Shown in pieces: positions 32,635-40,510 of a stretch of 64,000 bases of DNA. The DNA is taken from the NCBI GenBank assembly GCA_036841525.1, contig DAITVZ010000006.1:37413-101412 (forward strand), written 5' to 3'. A program made the position numbers and the translations under genes. The notes below the pieces were generated by a model. It searched no databases. It saw only the letters and a program-made list of their open reading frames with translations, and was not told the origin of the DNA. Numbering within the stretch: position 1 is the stretch's first letter; each line of letters begins with the position of its first letter. This DNA is from JAAYEA01 sp012689325. GTDB taxonomy: Bacteria; Chloroflexota; Anaerolineae; JAAYEA01.

Positions 32635-32676
32635 AAGGCAGCCCCCTTCCCCGTACCCAGCGCGCCGGTGGGTGCT

Positions 32677-32704
32677 TTGCCACCAGGCCCAGCAGCGCTA
32701 TAAT
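32677..32704 (+). promoter_or_regulatory. Promoter of korAB
   Basis: A -35 TTGCCA (32677-32682) and a perfect -10 TATAAT (32699-32704) have a 16-bp spacer. The leader to the ATG at 32825 is about 115 nt and GC-rich. Confidence 0.65.
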
Positions 32705-32824
32705 GGCGTTGGGTTGGCGTCAGAGTCGGGCGGACTTGCCCCTGGGAAGCCAAGGTAGCCGTTGCGGCTCTCCGGACTCCCCCGCCCTACCGGACGGCCA
32801 GCCACATTCAGAGGAGGTTGGAAC

Positions 32825-34540
32825 ATGGCGCTACTGGACCTGAGCGGCGAAGCATCCATCGTCCTGTGCGGTGCGGCAGGACAAGGCGTGCAGACCGTCG
32901 AGCAGTTGCTCATGCGCATACTGCTCAAGTCGGGGTACCACGTGTTCTCCACCAGCGAGTTCATGTCGCGCATCCGCGGCGGAAGCAACTCGACCGAGAT
33001 TCGCGTTGCCGGGCACCCCGTCGATGCTTTCGTGAACCGCATCGATATCCTGGTGGCCTTTCACAGGGACGCCATCGCGCATCTGCGCCACCGCATCTCA
33101 GCCGACACCCTCATCCTCGGTGAAGAGGAAGCCATCGGGCCTGCCGCGGCGGAAGGCCGCGCGGCGCTGCCTGTCCCCTTCACACAGATCGCCACGGAGG
33201 TGGGCAACCGCATCTATGCGAACACGGTTGCGGTAGGCGCCTTGGCCGGCATGCTGAGCGTCGATCCCCAGCTCATCGCGGACTATGTGGCGCACGTCTT
33301 TGCCAGCCGGACCGAACAGATCATCAGCGACAACAAGGAAGCCGTTCGCCGGGGGTATGAGATCGGCCACGAGTTCGTGACTTCGGGCAAGCTATCGGTC
33401 TCGATCCCCAAGGCTGCCAGCGGCCGTCGCTTGCTGCTGAGCGGGACCGAGGCCGTCAGCCTGGGCGCCGTGGCCGGGGGCTGCAACTTTATCTCGTCCT
33501 ATCCGATGTCGCCGGCGACGGGGGTCTTGACCTACCTGGCCCAGCACGGGGCCGAGTTAGGCATGGTCGCGGAGCAGGCCGAGGACGAGATCAGCGCCAT
33601 CAACATGGCCTTGGGGGCCTCCTACGCGGGCGCCAGAGCCATGGTCACCACCTCCGGCGGCGGCTTTGCCCTGATGGAAGAGGGCGTCAGCTTGGCGGGC
33701 GCCGCGGAGCTGCCCGTGGTCATTCACCTTTCGCAGCGTCCAGGGCCTGCCACAGGTCTGCCCACTCGCACCGAGCAGGGCGACCTCCTCATGGCGCTGC
33801 ACTCCGGCCACGGCGAGTTCCCGCGCATCATCCTGGCGCCAGGGACCGCCCAGGATGCTTTCTACCTCACCCAGTCCGCGTTCAACCTGGCGGACAAGCA
33901 TCAGGTGCCGGTCTTTGTCCTGACCGATCAGTACCTGGTCGACTCCTCCTATGCCGTTCCTGATCTGGACCTCGAGGCCCTCAAGGTCGAGAGGCACATC
34001 GTGGAGACCGATGCTGGCTATGGACGCTATCGCGTCACGGACGACGGGGTATCGCCCCGCGGCGTTCCTGGCTTCGGCGCGGGCCTCGCGGTGGCGGACT
34101 CGCACGAGCACGATGAGGCCGGCCACATGACCGAGAGGATGAGCGTCCGTGTGGCGATGGTGGACAAGCGGCTGCGGAAGGCGCAAGGGATCATCCAGGA
34201 CGCCCTCCCGCCAGAGCTGCTCGGCCCGGAAAGCTATCGTACTCTGGTTCTTGGCTGGGGCTCCACCTACCATGCCATCGCCGAGGCCGTGCGGCGCTTG
34301 GGGCGCCCGGACGTGGCGTTCTTACACCTCAAACAGGTGTACCCGCTGCCTCCAGAGGCGGAGCGCTTCCTCCGCAGCGCCTCCAAGACCGTCGTCGTCG
34401 AGAACAATGCGACAGGCCAGTTAGCGACGCTGATTCAGGCAAGCTTGGGGATCAAGGTCGATCACACCGTGCTGCAATACGACGGGATGCCCTTCGCTGT
34501 CGAGGACCTCGGGGACCAACTCGCGCGGTTGGTGGAATAG
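32825..34540 (+). CDS. korA: 2-oxoacid:ferredoxin oxidoreductase, fused gamma/alpha subunit
   Basis: With the beta subunit downstream this enzyme interconverts a 2-oxoacid plus CoA and an acyl-CoA plus CO2, using ferredoxin. Residues 1 to about 190 form the gamma domain (GAAGQGVQTVEQLL, FSTSEFMSRIRGGSNSTEIRV). From about 200 the alpha domain begins (GTEAVSLGAVAGGCNFISSYPMSPATG), with EQAEDEISAINMALGAS and TTSGGGFALMEEGVSLAG. The length of 571 fits fused KorA/OorA proteins. 2-Oxoglutarate is a common substrate for this type, but other 2-oxoacids are possible. GGAGG lies before the ATG. The beta gene begins 12 bp after the stop. Confidence 0.9.
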   Translation: MALLDLSGEASIVLCGAAGQGVQTVEQLLMRILLKSGYHVFSTSEFMSRIRGGSNSTEIRVAGHPVDAFVNRIDILVAFHRDAIAHLRHRISADTLILGEEEAIGPAAAEGRAALPVPFTQIATEVGNRIYANTVAVGALAGMLSVDPQLIADYVAHVFASRTEQIISDNKEAVRRGYEIGHEFVTSGKLSVSIPKAASGRRLLLSGTEAVSLGAVAGGCNFISSYPMSPATGVLTYLAQHGAELGMVAEQAEDEISAINMALGASYAGARAMVTTSGGGFALMEEGVSLAGAAELPVVIHLSQRPGPATGLPTRTEQGDLLMALHSGHGEFPRIILAPGTAQDAFYLTQSAFNLADKHQVPVFVLTDQYLVDSSYAVPDLDLEALKVERHIVETDAGYGRYRVTDDGVSPRGVPGFGAGLAVADSHEHDEAGHMTERMSVRVAMVDKRLRKAQGIIQDALPPELLGPESYRTLVLGWGSTYHAIAEAVRRLGRPDVAFLHLKQVYPLPPEAERFLRSASKTVVVENNATGQLATLIQASLGIKVDHTVLQYDGMPFAVEDLGDQLARLVE

Positions 34541-34552
34541 GAGCGGGAACCG

Positions 34553-35416
34553 ATGAGCAAGAACACTTTTGACCTCCCAGACATCGACATCGCGTGGTGT
34601 CCCGGTTGTGGGAATTTCGGGATCCTGAACGCCGTCAAGGACGCGCTGGTCGAGCTCGAGCTGACGCCCCAGCAGGTAGTCTTTGTCTCGGGGATCGGGC
34701 AGGCGGCCAAGTTGCCCCACTACCTGCGGACCAACCTGTTCAATGGGCTGCACGGACGCGGCCTGCCGGCGGCCACCGCGATCAAGGCGGCTAACCCAGA
34801 CCTGGTGGTCATCGAGGACAGCGGAGACGGCTGCACCTATGGTGAAGGCGGCAACCACCTGATCCATGCCATCCGCCGCAACCCCGACCTGACCTGCCTG
34901 GTGCACAACAACATGGTGTATGGGCTGACCAAGGGACAGGCCTCACCCACCAGCGCCGAGGGCTTTCAGACACCGGTGCAGCCTGCCGGGGTGATCCTCG
35001 AGCCATTCAACCCGATCGCCGTGGCTGTGGCGCTCAATGCCTCGTTCGTGGCAAGGTCGTTCGCCGGCGACCGCGAGCACCTGACCGCCATGCTGAAGCA
35101 GGCCATCCAGCACAAAGGCTTTGCACTGCTGGACGTCTTCCAGCCCTGCGTGTCTTTCAACCGCGTGAACTCGTACCAGTGGTTCAAGGAGCACACCTAC
35201 AAACTGCCCGACGGCTATGACCCTCAGGATCGCGCCGCTGCCTTCAGCAAGGCTCTGGAGCAGGACCCGATGCCGCTGGGTGTCATCTACCGGAGCGAAC
35301 ACAAAGACACGTTCGAGGAGAACCTGGGCATCTATCGCGAGTCAGGGGCCCCGCTGTTCCGCCGTGAGCCGGATAGGGCCAAGCTGGCGGCGCTGATCGA
35401 GGCGCAATACCCCTAG
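34553..35416 (+). CDS. korB: 2-oxoacid:ferredoxin oxidoreductase, beta subunit (TPP-binding)
   Basis: This 287-residue thiamine diphosphate-binding subunit also holds an iron-sulfur centre. WCPGCGNFGILNAV is at the N-terminus. The TPP motif reads EDSGDGCTYGEGGNHLIHAIRRN followed by NNMVYGLTKGQASPTS, both diagnostic. CVSFNRVNSYQWFKEHTYKL near residue 200 is also typical. It completes a two-subunit enzyme with the upstream gene. Together they point to a ferredoxin-based, anaerobic or microaerobic metabolism. Confidence 0.93.
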   Translation: MSKNTFDLPDIDIAWCPGCGNFGILNAVKDALVELELTPQQVVFVSGIGQAAKLPHYLRTNLFNGLHGRGLPAATAIKAANPDLVVIEDSGDGCTYGEGGNHLIHAIRRNPDLTCLVHNNMVYGLTKGQASPTSAEGFQTPVQPAGVILEPFNPIAVAVALNASFVARSFAGDREHLTAMLKQAIQHKGFALLDVFQPCVSFNRVNSYQWFKEHTYKLPDGYDPQDRAAAFSKALEQDPMPLGVIYRSEHKDTFEENLGIYRESGAPLFRREPDRAKLAALIEAQYP

Positions 35417-35426
35417 ACAAGCTATG

Positions 35427-35467
35427 GCGGCCAGGCCAGCTCGTCTGGGAATGCCTTGCCTGGCCGC
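35427..35467. terminator. Hairpin between korB and the cupin gene
   Basis: Perfect 10-bp arms GCGGCCAGGC (35427-35436) and GCCTGGCCGC (35458-35467) with a 21-nt loop. There is no T-run, so termination is not certain. Confidence 0.35.
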
Positions 35468-35487
35468 GCTCGCTGGAAAGGAGCGCC

Positions 35488-35781
35488 ATGATTCTGAGAG
35501 CGCGAGATATCCCCACCGTGAACGGCCGCAGACCCTACCCGCTGGATGGGCGAGAGATACTGGCGAAGCACTTTGTGGTCCGGGAGACGACGCCCACCAA
35601 CCCCTTCGGGCCTCACAAGCACGAACAGCCCGAGCTCTGGTTCATCATCTCGGGCGAGGCGGTGGTCAAGCTGGGGGATCAGGAGACCACTGTCGAGCCT
35701 GGCGACCTCATTGTCATCGACCCGTGGGAGGAGCACGGTCTCAGTGCTAGCTCGCGTGCCACCTGGATCTGCCTGGGCTAG
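35488..35781 (+). CDS. Small cupin-domain protein
   Basis: This 97-residue single-domain cupin has metal-ligand motif 1 in GPHKHEQPELWFIISGEAVVKLGD (two His and a Glu) and motif 2 in PGDLIVIDPWEEHG (final His). Such proteins may be small enzymes or binding modules; no substrate can be inferred. The ATG has AAGGAG upstream. It stands alone between korB and the NapH-like gene on the same strand. Confidence 0.85.
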   Translation: MILRARDIPTVNGRRPYPLDGREILAKHFVVRETTPTNPFGPHKHEQPELWFIISGEAVVKLGDQETTVEPGDLIVIDPWEEHGLSASSRATWICLG

Positions 35782-35886
35782 AAGGCCCCTGCTCACAGAA
35801 GGCTCATAGCATCTTCACATTGCCTTGACAATTGTGGGGTAGCATATCGCCGTCTGTAGCATTTCGGTAAGGAGGCAAACAACCAT

Positions 35887-36774
35887 ATGTCGAGCACCCG
35901 CAAGCGCCGACCCGCGTCGCGCACCCAGGTGATCCGCAGGGTCGTCCAGGCCGCGTTCGCCGCGTTCATCCTGGTCGCGAGCCTGCGCCATAACCTGTTG
36001 GGCGAGAGCGCATCCACCGCTTCCATTGATGCCCTGTGTCCATTCGGCGGCATTGAGACCCTCTGGCGGTTTGTGACGGAGGGTCAGTACGTGCCCAAGA
36101 CCCACCCGTCGAACCTCGTCCTCGTCATCGGATTCGCGATCGGCGCGGTGGTCATGGGCGGCGCATTCTGCGGCTGGATCTGCCCCTTCGGCAGCGTCCA
36201 GGATCTGCTCACCTGGGCGCGCACCAAGCTGCGCCTGCCGGAGCTGCGCGTCCCCGCGCGCGCGGATCGGTGGATGCGCTATCTGCGGTTCATCAGCTTG
36301 GCCTTCATCCTGTACAAGACCATCAGCACGGTCAAACTGCACTTTGCCGACTATGACCCCTACCGCACGCTGTTCGGCCTCGGTTGGGCTTTCGAGTTCA
36401 ACCTATCCGAGCAATGGCTGGCCTACACCGTCACGCTCGTGGTCCTGGTCCTCTCCTTCTTTGTCCCGCGTTTCTGGTGCAAGTACACCTGTCCCTTCGG
36501 CGCCGTCCAGAGCCTGCTTGGGCACCTGAGCTTGGTGCGGATCAAGCGCAACCCGTCCACCTGTCGCGGCTGCGCGGTCTGCAACAAGCCCTGCCCCGTG
36601 GGCATCAATGTCGCCGAGGCGAGCCCGCGCGTCAGCACGAACTGCATCGGCTGCCTGGCTTGCTTGGAGGCCTGCCCGGTGAACGGCGTCCTGGAGGCCC
36701 GGCTCGCGCCGAGCTGGTGGGATCGGATGGTGGCTCTGTTTGGGCGAGCGCGTCGCGCCGAGACGACGCGATAG
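35887..36774 (+). CDS. NapH/NosR-like polyferredoxin membrane protein
   Basis: This 295-residue membrane iron-sulfur protein has about four or five hydrophobic segments. It carries two CxxxCP motifs of the NapH/NosR/RdxA family (FCGWICPFGSVQDLL and WCKYTCPFGAVQSLL). Two 4Fe-4S ferredoxin clusters lie at the C-terminus (CRGCAVCNKPCPVGI and CIGCLACLEACPVNGV). It likely moves electrons between the membrane quinone pool and a periplasmic or cytoplasmic partner. No nap, nos or reductive dehalogenase gene is near. The start is preceded by AGGAGG. The anchored protein downstream begins 10 bp after its stop, so the two should act together. Confidence 0.88.
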   Translation: MSSTRKRRPASRTQVIRRVVQAAFAAFILVASLRHNLLGESASTASIDALCPFGGIETLWRFVTEGQYVPKTHPSNLVLVIGFAIGAVVMGGAFCGWICPFGSVQDLLTWARTKLRLPELRVPARADRWMRYLRFISLAFILYKTISTVKLHFADYDPYRTLFGLGWAFEFNLSEQWLAYTVTLVVLVLSFFVPRFWCKYTCPFGAVQSLLGHLSLVRIKRNPSTCRGCAVCNKPCPVGINVAEASPRVSTNCIGCLACLEACPVNGVLEARLAPSWWDRMVALFGRARRAETTR

Positions 36775-36784
36775 AATGGGGATC

Positions 36785-37456
36785 ATGCGCATCAACAAGT
36801 ACCTGCTCCCGGTCTTTGTGATCGTTGCCCTGCTCGGCTCCGTGTTGGTGGCCAAAGCGACTGGTCAGTGGTTCGTTAGCGGCAAGCAGATGGTCGACGT
36901 GGAGAACCTGCAGTCGGGGGACGATATCCGTGGCTGGATGACGTTGCGCCAGGTGGCGGAGGGACTCGGCATCCCCCAGGCCGACCTATACAAGCTCCTC
37001 AGCCTGACCGAGGATATCCCCTTCGAGACGGCGCTCAAGGACCTGGAAGGCCTCGTGGAGGGGTTCGAGGTTAGCCTAGTGCGCGAGGTGGTGGATGCGC
37101 ACTTGGCTGGGCAAACCGCCGCACAACCCGCCAGTCCGATGCCCACGGAGACCTCGACGCCAGCAGCCGCAGGGAGCGAGGCGACGAGCGATCACACGGC
37201 CAAGGGCGAGGGCGCCGGCACAGGCCCCACGCCCCTGCCCTCCGGCGTCCTGCTGACGGGCGCGGACATCAAGGGCAGACACACCTTGCGCGAGATCGTC
37301 GACCAGGCGCAGGTGCCGTTGGCGGACCTTCTGGCGGCGCTCAAGCTTCCAGCCGATACCGACCCGAGCCTCAGCGTGAAGGCCTTGGTCGATGGCGGCA
37401 AGGTGCCGGAAACAGAAGACGTGCGCGACGCCGTGACGGCCCTGCAGGCGCGCTAG
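36785..37456 (+). CDS. Membrane-anchored protein with a duplicated domain (unknown function)
   Basis: I do not recognise a named function. A signal anchor lies at about residues 6-24. Then come two related segments: GDDIRGWMTLRQVAEGLGIPQADLYKLLSL (about 44-73) and GADIKGRHTLREIVDQAQVPLADLLAALKL (about 158-187). They share the pattern D-I-[RK]-G-x-x-T-L-R-x-[IV]-x6-[IV]-P-x-A-D-L. Between them is a flexible Ala/Pro/Thr/Ser-rich linker. The pattern looks like a small helical recognition domain. The gene starts at 36785 (an ATG at 36776 is possible) immediately after the NapH-like gene, so it may be an extracytoplasmic partner of that electron carrier. 223 residues. Confidence 0.65.
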   Translation: MRINKYLLPVFVIVALLGSVLVAKATGQWFVSGKQMVDVENLQSGDDIRGWMTLRQVAEGLGIPQADLYKLLSLTEDIPFETALKDLEGLVEGFEVSLVREVVDAHLAGQTAAQPASPMPTETSTPAAAGSEATSDHTAKGEGAGTGPTPLPSGVLLTGADIKGRHTLREIVDQAQVPLADLLAALKLPADTDPSLSVKALVDGGKVPETEDVRDAVTALQAR

Positions 37457-37463
37457 GGCTACT

Positions 37464-37495
37464 GGCACAGGGCTGGGGCGCACCAGCCTTGTGCC
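37464..37495. terminator. Bidirectional terminator hairpin
   Basis: GGCACAGGGCTGG (37464-37476) pairs with CCAGCCTTGTGCC (37483-37495) with one G-T mismatch and a 6-nt loop. It sits between the convergent NapH-unit and PTS IID genes, as expected for a shared terminator, though there is no T-run. Confidence 0.55.
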
Positions 37496-37528
37496 GTGCT
37501 GGCCCTCACGCTATCAGCCCCGCCTCAC

Positions 37529-38590
37529 TCACCAGGCAGCATCGGCGGCGGCCGGGTGGCCGCGCCAGAGCCACCAGAGAAAAACCAGCGTCCCGGCGAT
37601 CGCCGAGAGATCCACCCTGCCCCACCAAAGCAGCAGGACATAGTTGGACAGAAGGACCAAAGCGGTGCCAATGGTGCGCTTCTTTCCTCCCGGCGTCAGC
37701 AGCAGCCACCAGAGCGCCGCGGTCAGGATCAGCGCGGCCACGCTCTGCCAAGTCACCGTGGTTGGCGTCCAGCCAAGCCAGCCTAGCAGCACGCCATCGA
37801 TGCCCAAGACGAAGAGCAAGCCGATGATCGCCAGGGGCGAGCGGCGCCGGCTGAGCAGCCACCAGACGCTCACGGTCAGCAGCAGCGGCAACGCGCCTTT
37901 CATCACGGTGTCCAGGACCTCGGATTGCAGATGGACGGTCTTTTGCCCAACCACCACGTTGGCGGCCAGCGAGAGGCTGACCTGCTGGGCCGCTAACGCC
38001 CCCACCACCATCATGCCCATTACGCTGGCGGCCTCGGTGAGTTGGCGCAGCGCCCCGCCGGCCAGAAGCTTCTCCACGGCGGCCTTGCCCAAGGAGTATC
38101 CCTGGCTCCACATCAGGTAGGAGAGCGAGATGATCGCTCCAGATGCGAGCAGAAAGTAGAGGAGAGGACCGGCCAGGCTCCCCTCGCTGGCGAGGCTGAT
38201 GCCGAGGGCTAACAGGATGGGCGTGATCAGCCCTTGAGTGATCGAGTCACCCAGGCCCGAGAGAGGCCCCATGAGGCCGCTCTTGACGCCGTTGATGGCT
38301 TCGTCAGAGATATCCCCGCCGTTGGCGCGCTCTTCCTCCAGAGCAGCGATAACGCCCGGCACCAGGGCGCCCACCTGGGCCTCGGTGTTAAAGAAAACCA
38401 GATGCCTCTTGAGCGCCGCCGAGATCTCCTGAGGGGTGTGATAGAGCTTGCGTATGATCGGCACCATGGCATGGGCAAAGCCCAGCCCCTGCAAACGCTC
38501 ATAGTTGTACGTCGCGTGCGAAAAGAACAGCCACGTCAGCCAGGAGCGGACCAGGTCCCCACGCGTGAGGCGGTTAGGCTGCTGGCTCAT
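37529..38590 (-). CDS. PTS system mannose-family IID component
   Basis: This membrane subunit of a mannose/fructose/sorbose-type phosphotransferase permease has 353 residues. It carries typical IID sequence: NYERLQGLGFAHAMVPIIRKLY, KRHLVFFNTEAQVGALVPGVIAALEEERANGG and GLMGPLSGLGDSITQGLITPILLALGI. Members are usually 270-300 residues; the extra length is in C-terminal membrane segments. Its start overlaps the IIC gene by 17 bp. It is the last gene of the PTS operon. Confidence 0.93.
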   Translation of the reverse strand: MSQQPNRLTRGDLVRSWLTWLFFSHATYNYERLQGLGFAHAMVPIIRKLYHTPQEISAALKRHLVFFNTEAQVGALVPGVIAALEEERANGGDISDEAINGVKSGLMGPLSGLGDSITQGLITPILLALGISLASEGSLAGPLLYFLLASGAIISLSYLMWSQGYSLGKAAVEKLLAGGALRQLTEAASVMGMMVVGALAAQQVSLSLAANVVVGQKTVHLQSEVLDTVMKGALPLLLTVSVWWLLSRRRSPLAIIGLLFVLGIDGVLLGWLGWTPTTVTWQSVAALILTAALWWLLLTPGGKKRTIGTALVLLSNYVLLLWWGRVDLSAIAGTLVFLWWLWRGHPAAADAAW

Positions 38591-39335
38591 GGCTTGGGCC
38601 CCCTTTGTACTGCAAGTGCAGATAGGCCGCCGCCGCGCCCAGGAGCGCGACCACCAGGATGGGCAGGTCCAGGTAGGTTGCCAACAAGTAACCGATCAGG
38701 AAGAACGGAATAAGCGGTCGCCTCCCCATATAGTTGAGCAACATGCCAATGCCCACGGCGGGCAGCATCCCGCCGACCGTGGCCAGTCCCGTGACCCAGT
38801 TAGCGGGGATCTTGGCGATCAGAGCCTGGACCGCATCGGCGCCGTAATAGACCGCCGCAAAGGTGGGGACCGCGTAGAGCACGAACAGCACGATCTGGCC
38901 GGTCCAGATGTTGGTTAGCGCCACCCCGCGGAGGTCGCCCTTTTCCGCAAAGCGATCGGCCCAGTGGGCAAAGAAGGAACAGATGGTCATGCGCGCGAAC
39001 CACAAGGCGCTCCCCAAGAGGCCCAGGGGCACCACCAGGGATACGGCAGTCTGCGCATCCAGCCCCGCGCTCAGCGCCAGGGCCGTGCCGATATACCCCG
39101 CAAAGATCAGATCGCTGGGCAGCGATCCCCCCGTCGAGATGAAGCCAAGGTACATGGCATTGATCGCGGCCCCGATCTGCATCCCGGCCGTCACGTCACC
39201 CAACACCCACCCGACCAGCGTGCCCCCGATCAGCGGGCGATAGGTGGTGAAATACCCTACCCCCAGGATCCAGGTGCTGATGCCCAAATAGGCCAGCAGG
39301 GCGATCAGCAGCGCCTGGACCAAAGACACTTGCAT
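38574..39335 (-). CDS. PTS system mannose-family IIC component
   Basis: This sugar-channel subunit of the same PTS permease has 253 residues and about seven hydrophobic segments. Family signs are YFTTYRPLIGGTLVGWVLGDVTAGMQIGAAINAMYLG near residues 28-65 and SLPSDLIFAGYIGTALA. GGAGG precedes the ATG. It is followed by IID with a 17-bp overlap and preceded by IIB by 63 bp. The sugar is unknown; the family handles mannose, fructose, sorbose and amino sugars. Confidence 0.93.
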   Translation of the reverse strand: MQVSLVQALLIALLAYLGISTWILGVGYFTTYRPLIGGTLVGWVLGDVTAGMQIGAAINAMYLGFISTGGSLPSDLIFAGYIGTALALSAGLDAQTAVSLVVPLGLLGSALWFARMTICSFFAHWADRFAEKGDLRGVALTNIWTGQIVLFVLYAVPTFAAVYYGADAVQALIAKIPANWVTGLATVGGMLPAVGIGMLLNYMGRRPLIPFFLIGYLLATYLDLPILVVALLGAAAAYLHLQYKGGPSHEPAA

Positions 39336-39398
39336 ATGCGCCTCCTGTGCGAACGGCCCGAGCGGGTTCTCGACGTGGACACGCAGGTGTCCGATCCG

Positions 39399-39923
39399 TC
39401 ACAGCCTGAGCGATTCCAGGGGAACCGCAGACTCTTCGGGCTCGGGGACGGTCTGGAAACGGACCAGCACCCCGAGCTCCCGGATTCCCTGCAGTATCTC
39501 CAGTTGCTCGGGTGTAGCAGACACACTCTTGTAGATGCGACGGCTGCCGGGGCTGGGAGCCATTCCGCCTACATTCAGGCTGTCCAAATGCACACCGCCA
39601 TCCAGCAGCGCGCGGACGGTGGCCGGCGACTTGACCAGCAACATCACCTTGAGGTCTTCGGCGGGCAGAGGGGCTGCGCCGGACGGCCTCGCGGGCGCGC
39701 CATCGCCCGCGCCAAGATAGCCGACAGCCTCGGCGATGGAGAGGATGCGGAGCTGGATGCTGGGAGGCTTGGCCAGGGTCAACACGCGCCGCAGGAACGG
39801 ATCGGCGCTCACTTGATCATCGCAGATGACGATCTCTCGGCAGGGCACAGCGCGCAGCCACTTGATCACCACCTGCCCATGGATGAGCCGATCATCGACG
39901 CGCGCCAAGACGACCGTTGGCAT
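39399..39923 (-). CDS. PTS system mannose-family IIB component
   Basis: This cytoplasmic phosphocarrier passes phosphate from IIA to the sugar. The active-site His is residue 15 in DDRLIHGQVVIKWL, the hallmark of the family. The length of 174 is a little above the usual 160. It lies 15 bp after the IIA gene. IIA and IIB are separate proteins here and not fused as in E. coli ManX. Confidence 0.93.
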   Translation of the reverse strand: MPTVVLARVDDRLIHGQVVIKWLRAVPCREIVICDDQVSADPFLRRVLTLAKPPSIQLRILSIAEAVGYLGAGDGAPARPSGAAPLPAEDLKVMLLVKSPATVRALLDGGVHLDSLNVGGMAPSPGSRRIYKSVSATPEQLEILQGIRELGVLVRFQTVPEPEESAVPLESLRL

Positions 39924-39938
39924 ATCGACGGTCTCTCG

Positions 39939-40376
39939 CTATGACCCTACCGCGGCCGGAGTGTCCAACCGCGATAGCGCCGCCCTGACGTCCACCACGC
40001 TCCTGAGCCCGGCCTCCACGGCCACCCGAGAAGCCTGTTCGACCGAGAGCCGCCCCCACTGCATCAAGACCTCGAGCAACATGGGAAGGTTGACCCCAGC
40101 AACGATCTGAAAGTCGCGGCCCTCCAGTGCCCAGGCGGTCGCGTTGCAGGCGGTGCCCCCAAAGAGGTCCACAAGCGCCAACGCCGGGACGGCATGGCCA
40201 GGCTCCTCGACTGGGTCCAGCGCAGCCGCGATCTTGGCGCGCATGGAGTCCAGGTTATCCTCGGGGCACAGGCACACGTCCCGCGCCCCATCGGGGAGCT
40301 CGCCAAGGATCAGTCGAGCGCTGTCCAGCAACGCCTCCCCCAAGCGCCCATGCGTCACAACGATCAAGCGATTCAT
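39939..40376 (-). CDS. PTS system mannose-family IIA component
   Basis: This is the first phosphocarrier of the enzyme II complex, accepting phosphate from HPr. The active-site His9 is in IVVTHGRLGEALL, and VDLFGGTACNATAWAL is the typical second motif. It has 145 residues. The ATG at 40376 has GGAAGGG upstream; a TTG at 40388 is less likely. It is the first gene of the operon IIA-IIB-IIC-IID. Enzyme I and HPr are not in the window and must be encoded elsewhere if the system phosphorylates sugar. Confidence 0.9.
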   Translation of the reverse strand: MNRLIVVTHGRLGEALLDSARLILGELPDGARDVCLCPEDNLDSMRAKIAAALDPVEEPGHAVPALALVDLFGGTACNATAWALEGRDFQIVAGVNLPMLLEVLMQWGRLSVEQASRVAVEAGLRSVVDVRAALSRLDTPAAVGS

Positions 40377-40423
40377 CGACCCTTCCAACGCTCCGAGTGT
40401 CCTGCCTCTCCCAAGATGGCCCC

Positions 40424-40452
40424 ATTCTACCGCCCGTGCCGCCGCTTGTCAA
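40424..40452 (-). promoter_or_regulatory. Promoter of the PTS operon
   Basis: On the minus strand a perfect -35 TTGACA (40452-40447) and a -10 TAGAAT (40429-40424) have a 17-bp spacer. The -35 overlaps the -35 of the divergent peptidase promoter almost base for base. Confidence 0.75.
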
Positions 40453-40474
40453 TTGCAGCGTCGGATGTTATGAT
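40446..40474 (+). promoter_or_regulatory. Promoter of the S9 peptidase gene
   Basis: A -35 TTGTCA (40446-40451) and a -10 TATGAT (40469-40474) have a 17-bp spacer. Five bases of the -35 are shared with the divergent PTS promoter. Confidence 0.7.
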
Positions 40475-40510
40475 TGGAGAGGCAAGCGCAAGAGCAGGAA
40501 GGAGTGCACG

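Noticed and set aside
35825..35850. TTGACA ahead of the NapH-like gene as a promoter
   Set aside because: The -35 is perfect, but no -10 element is found at a normal 16-18 bp distance.
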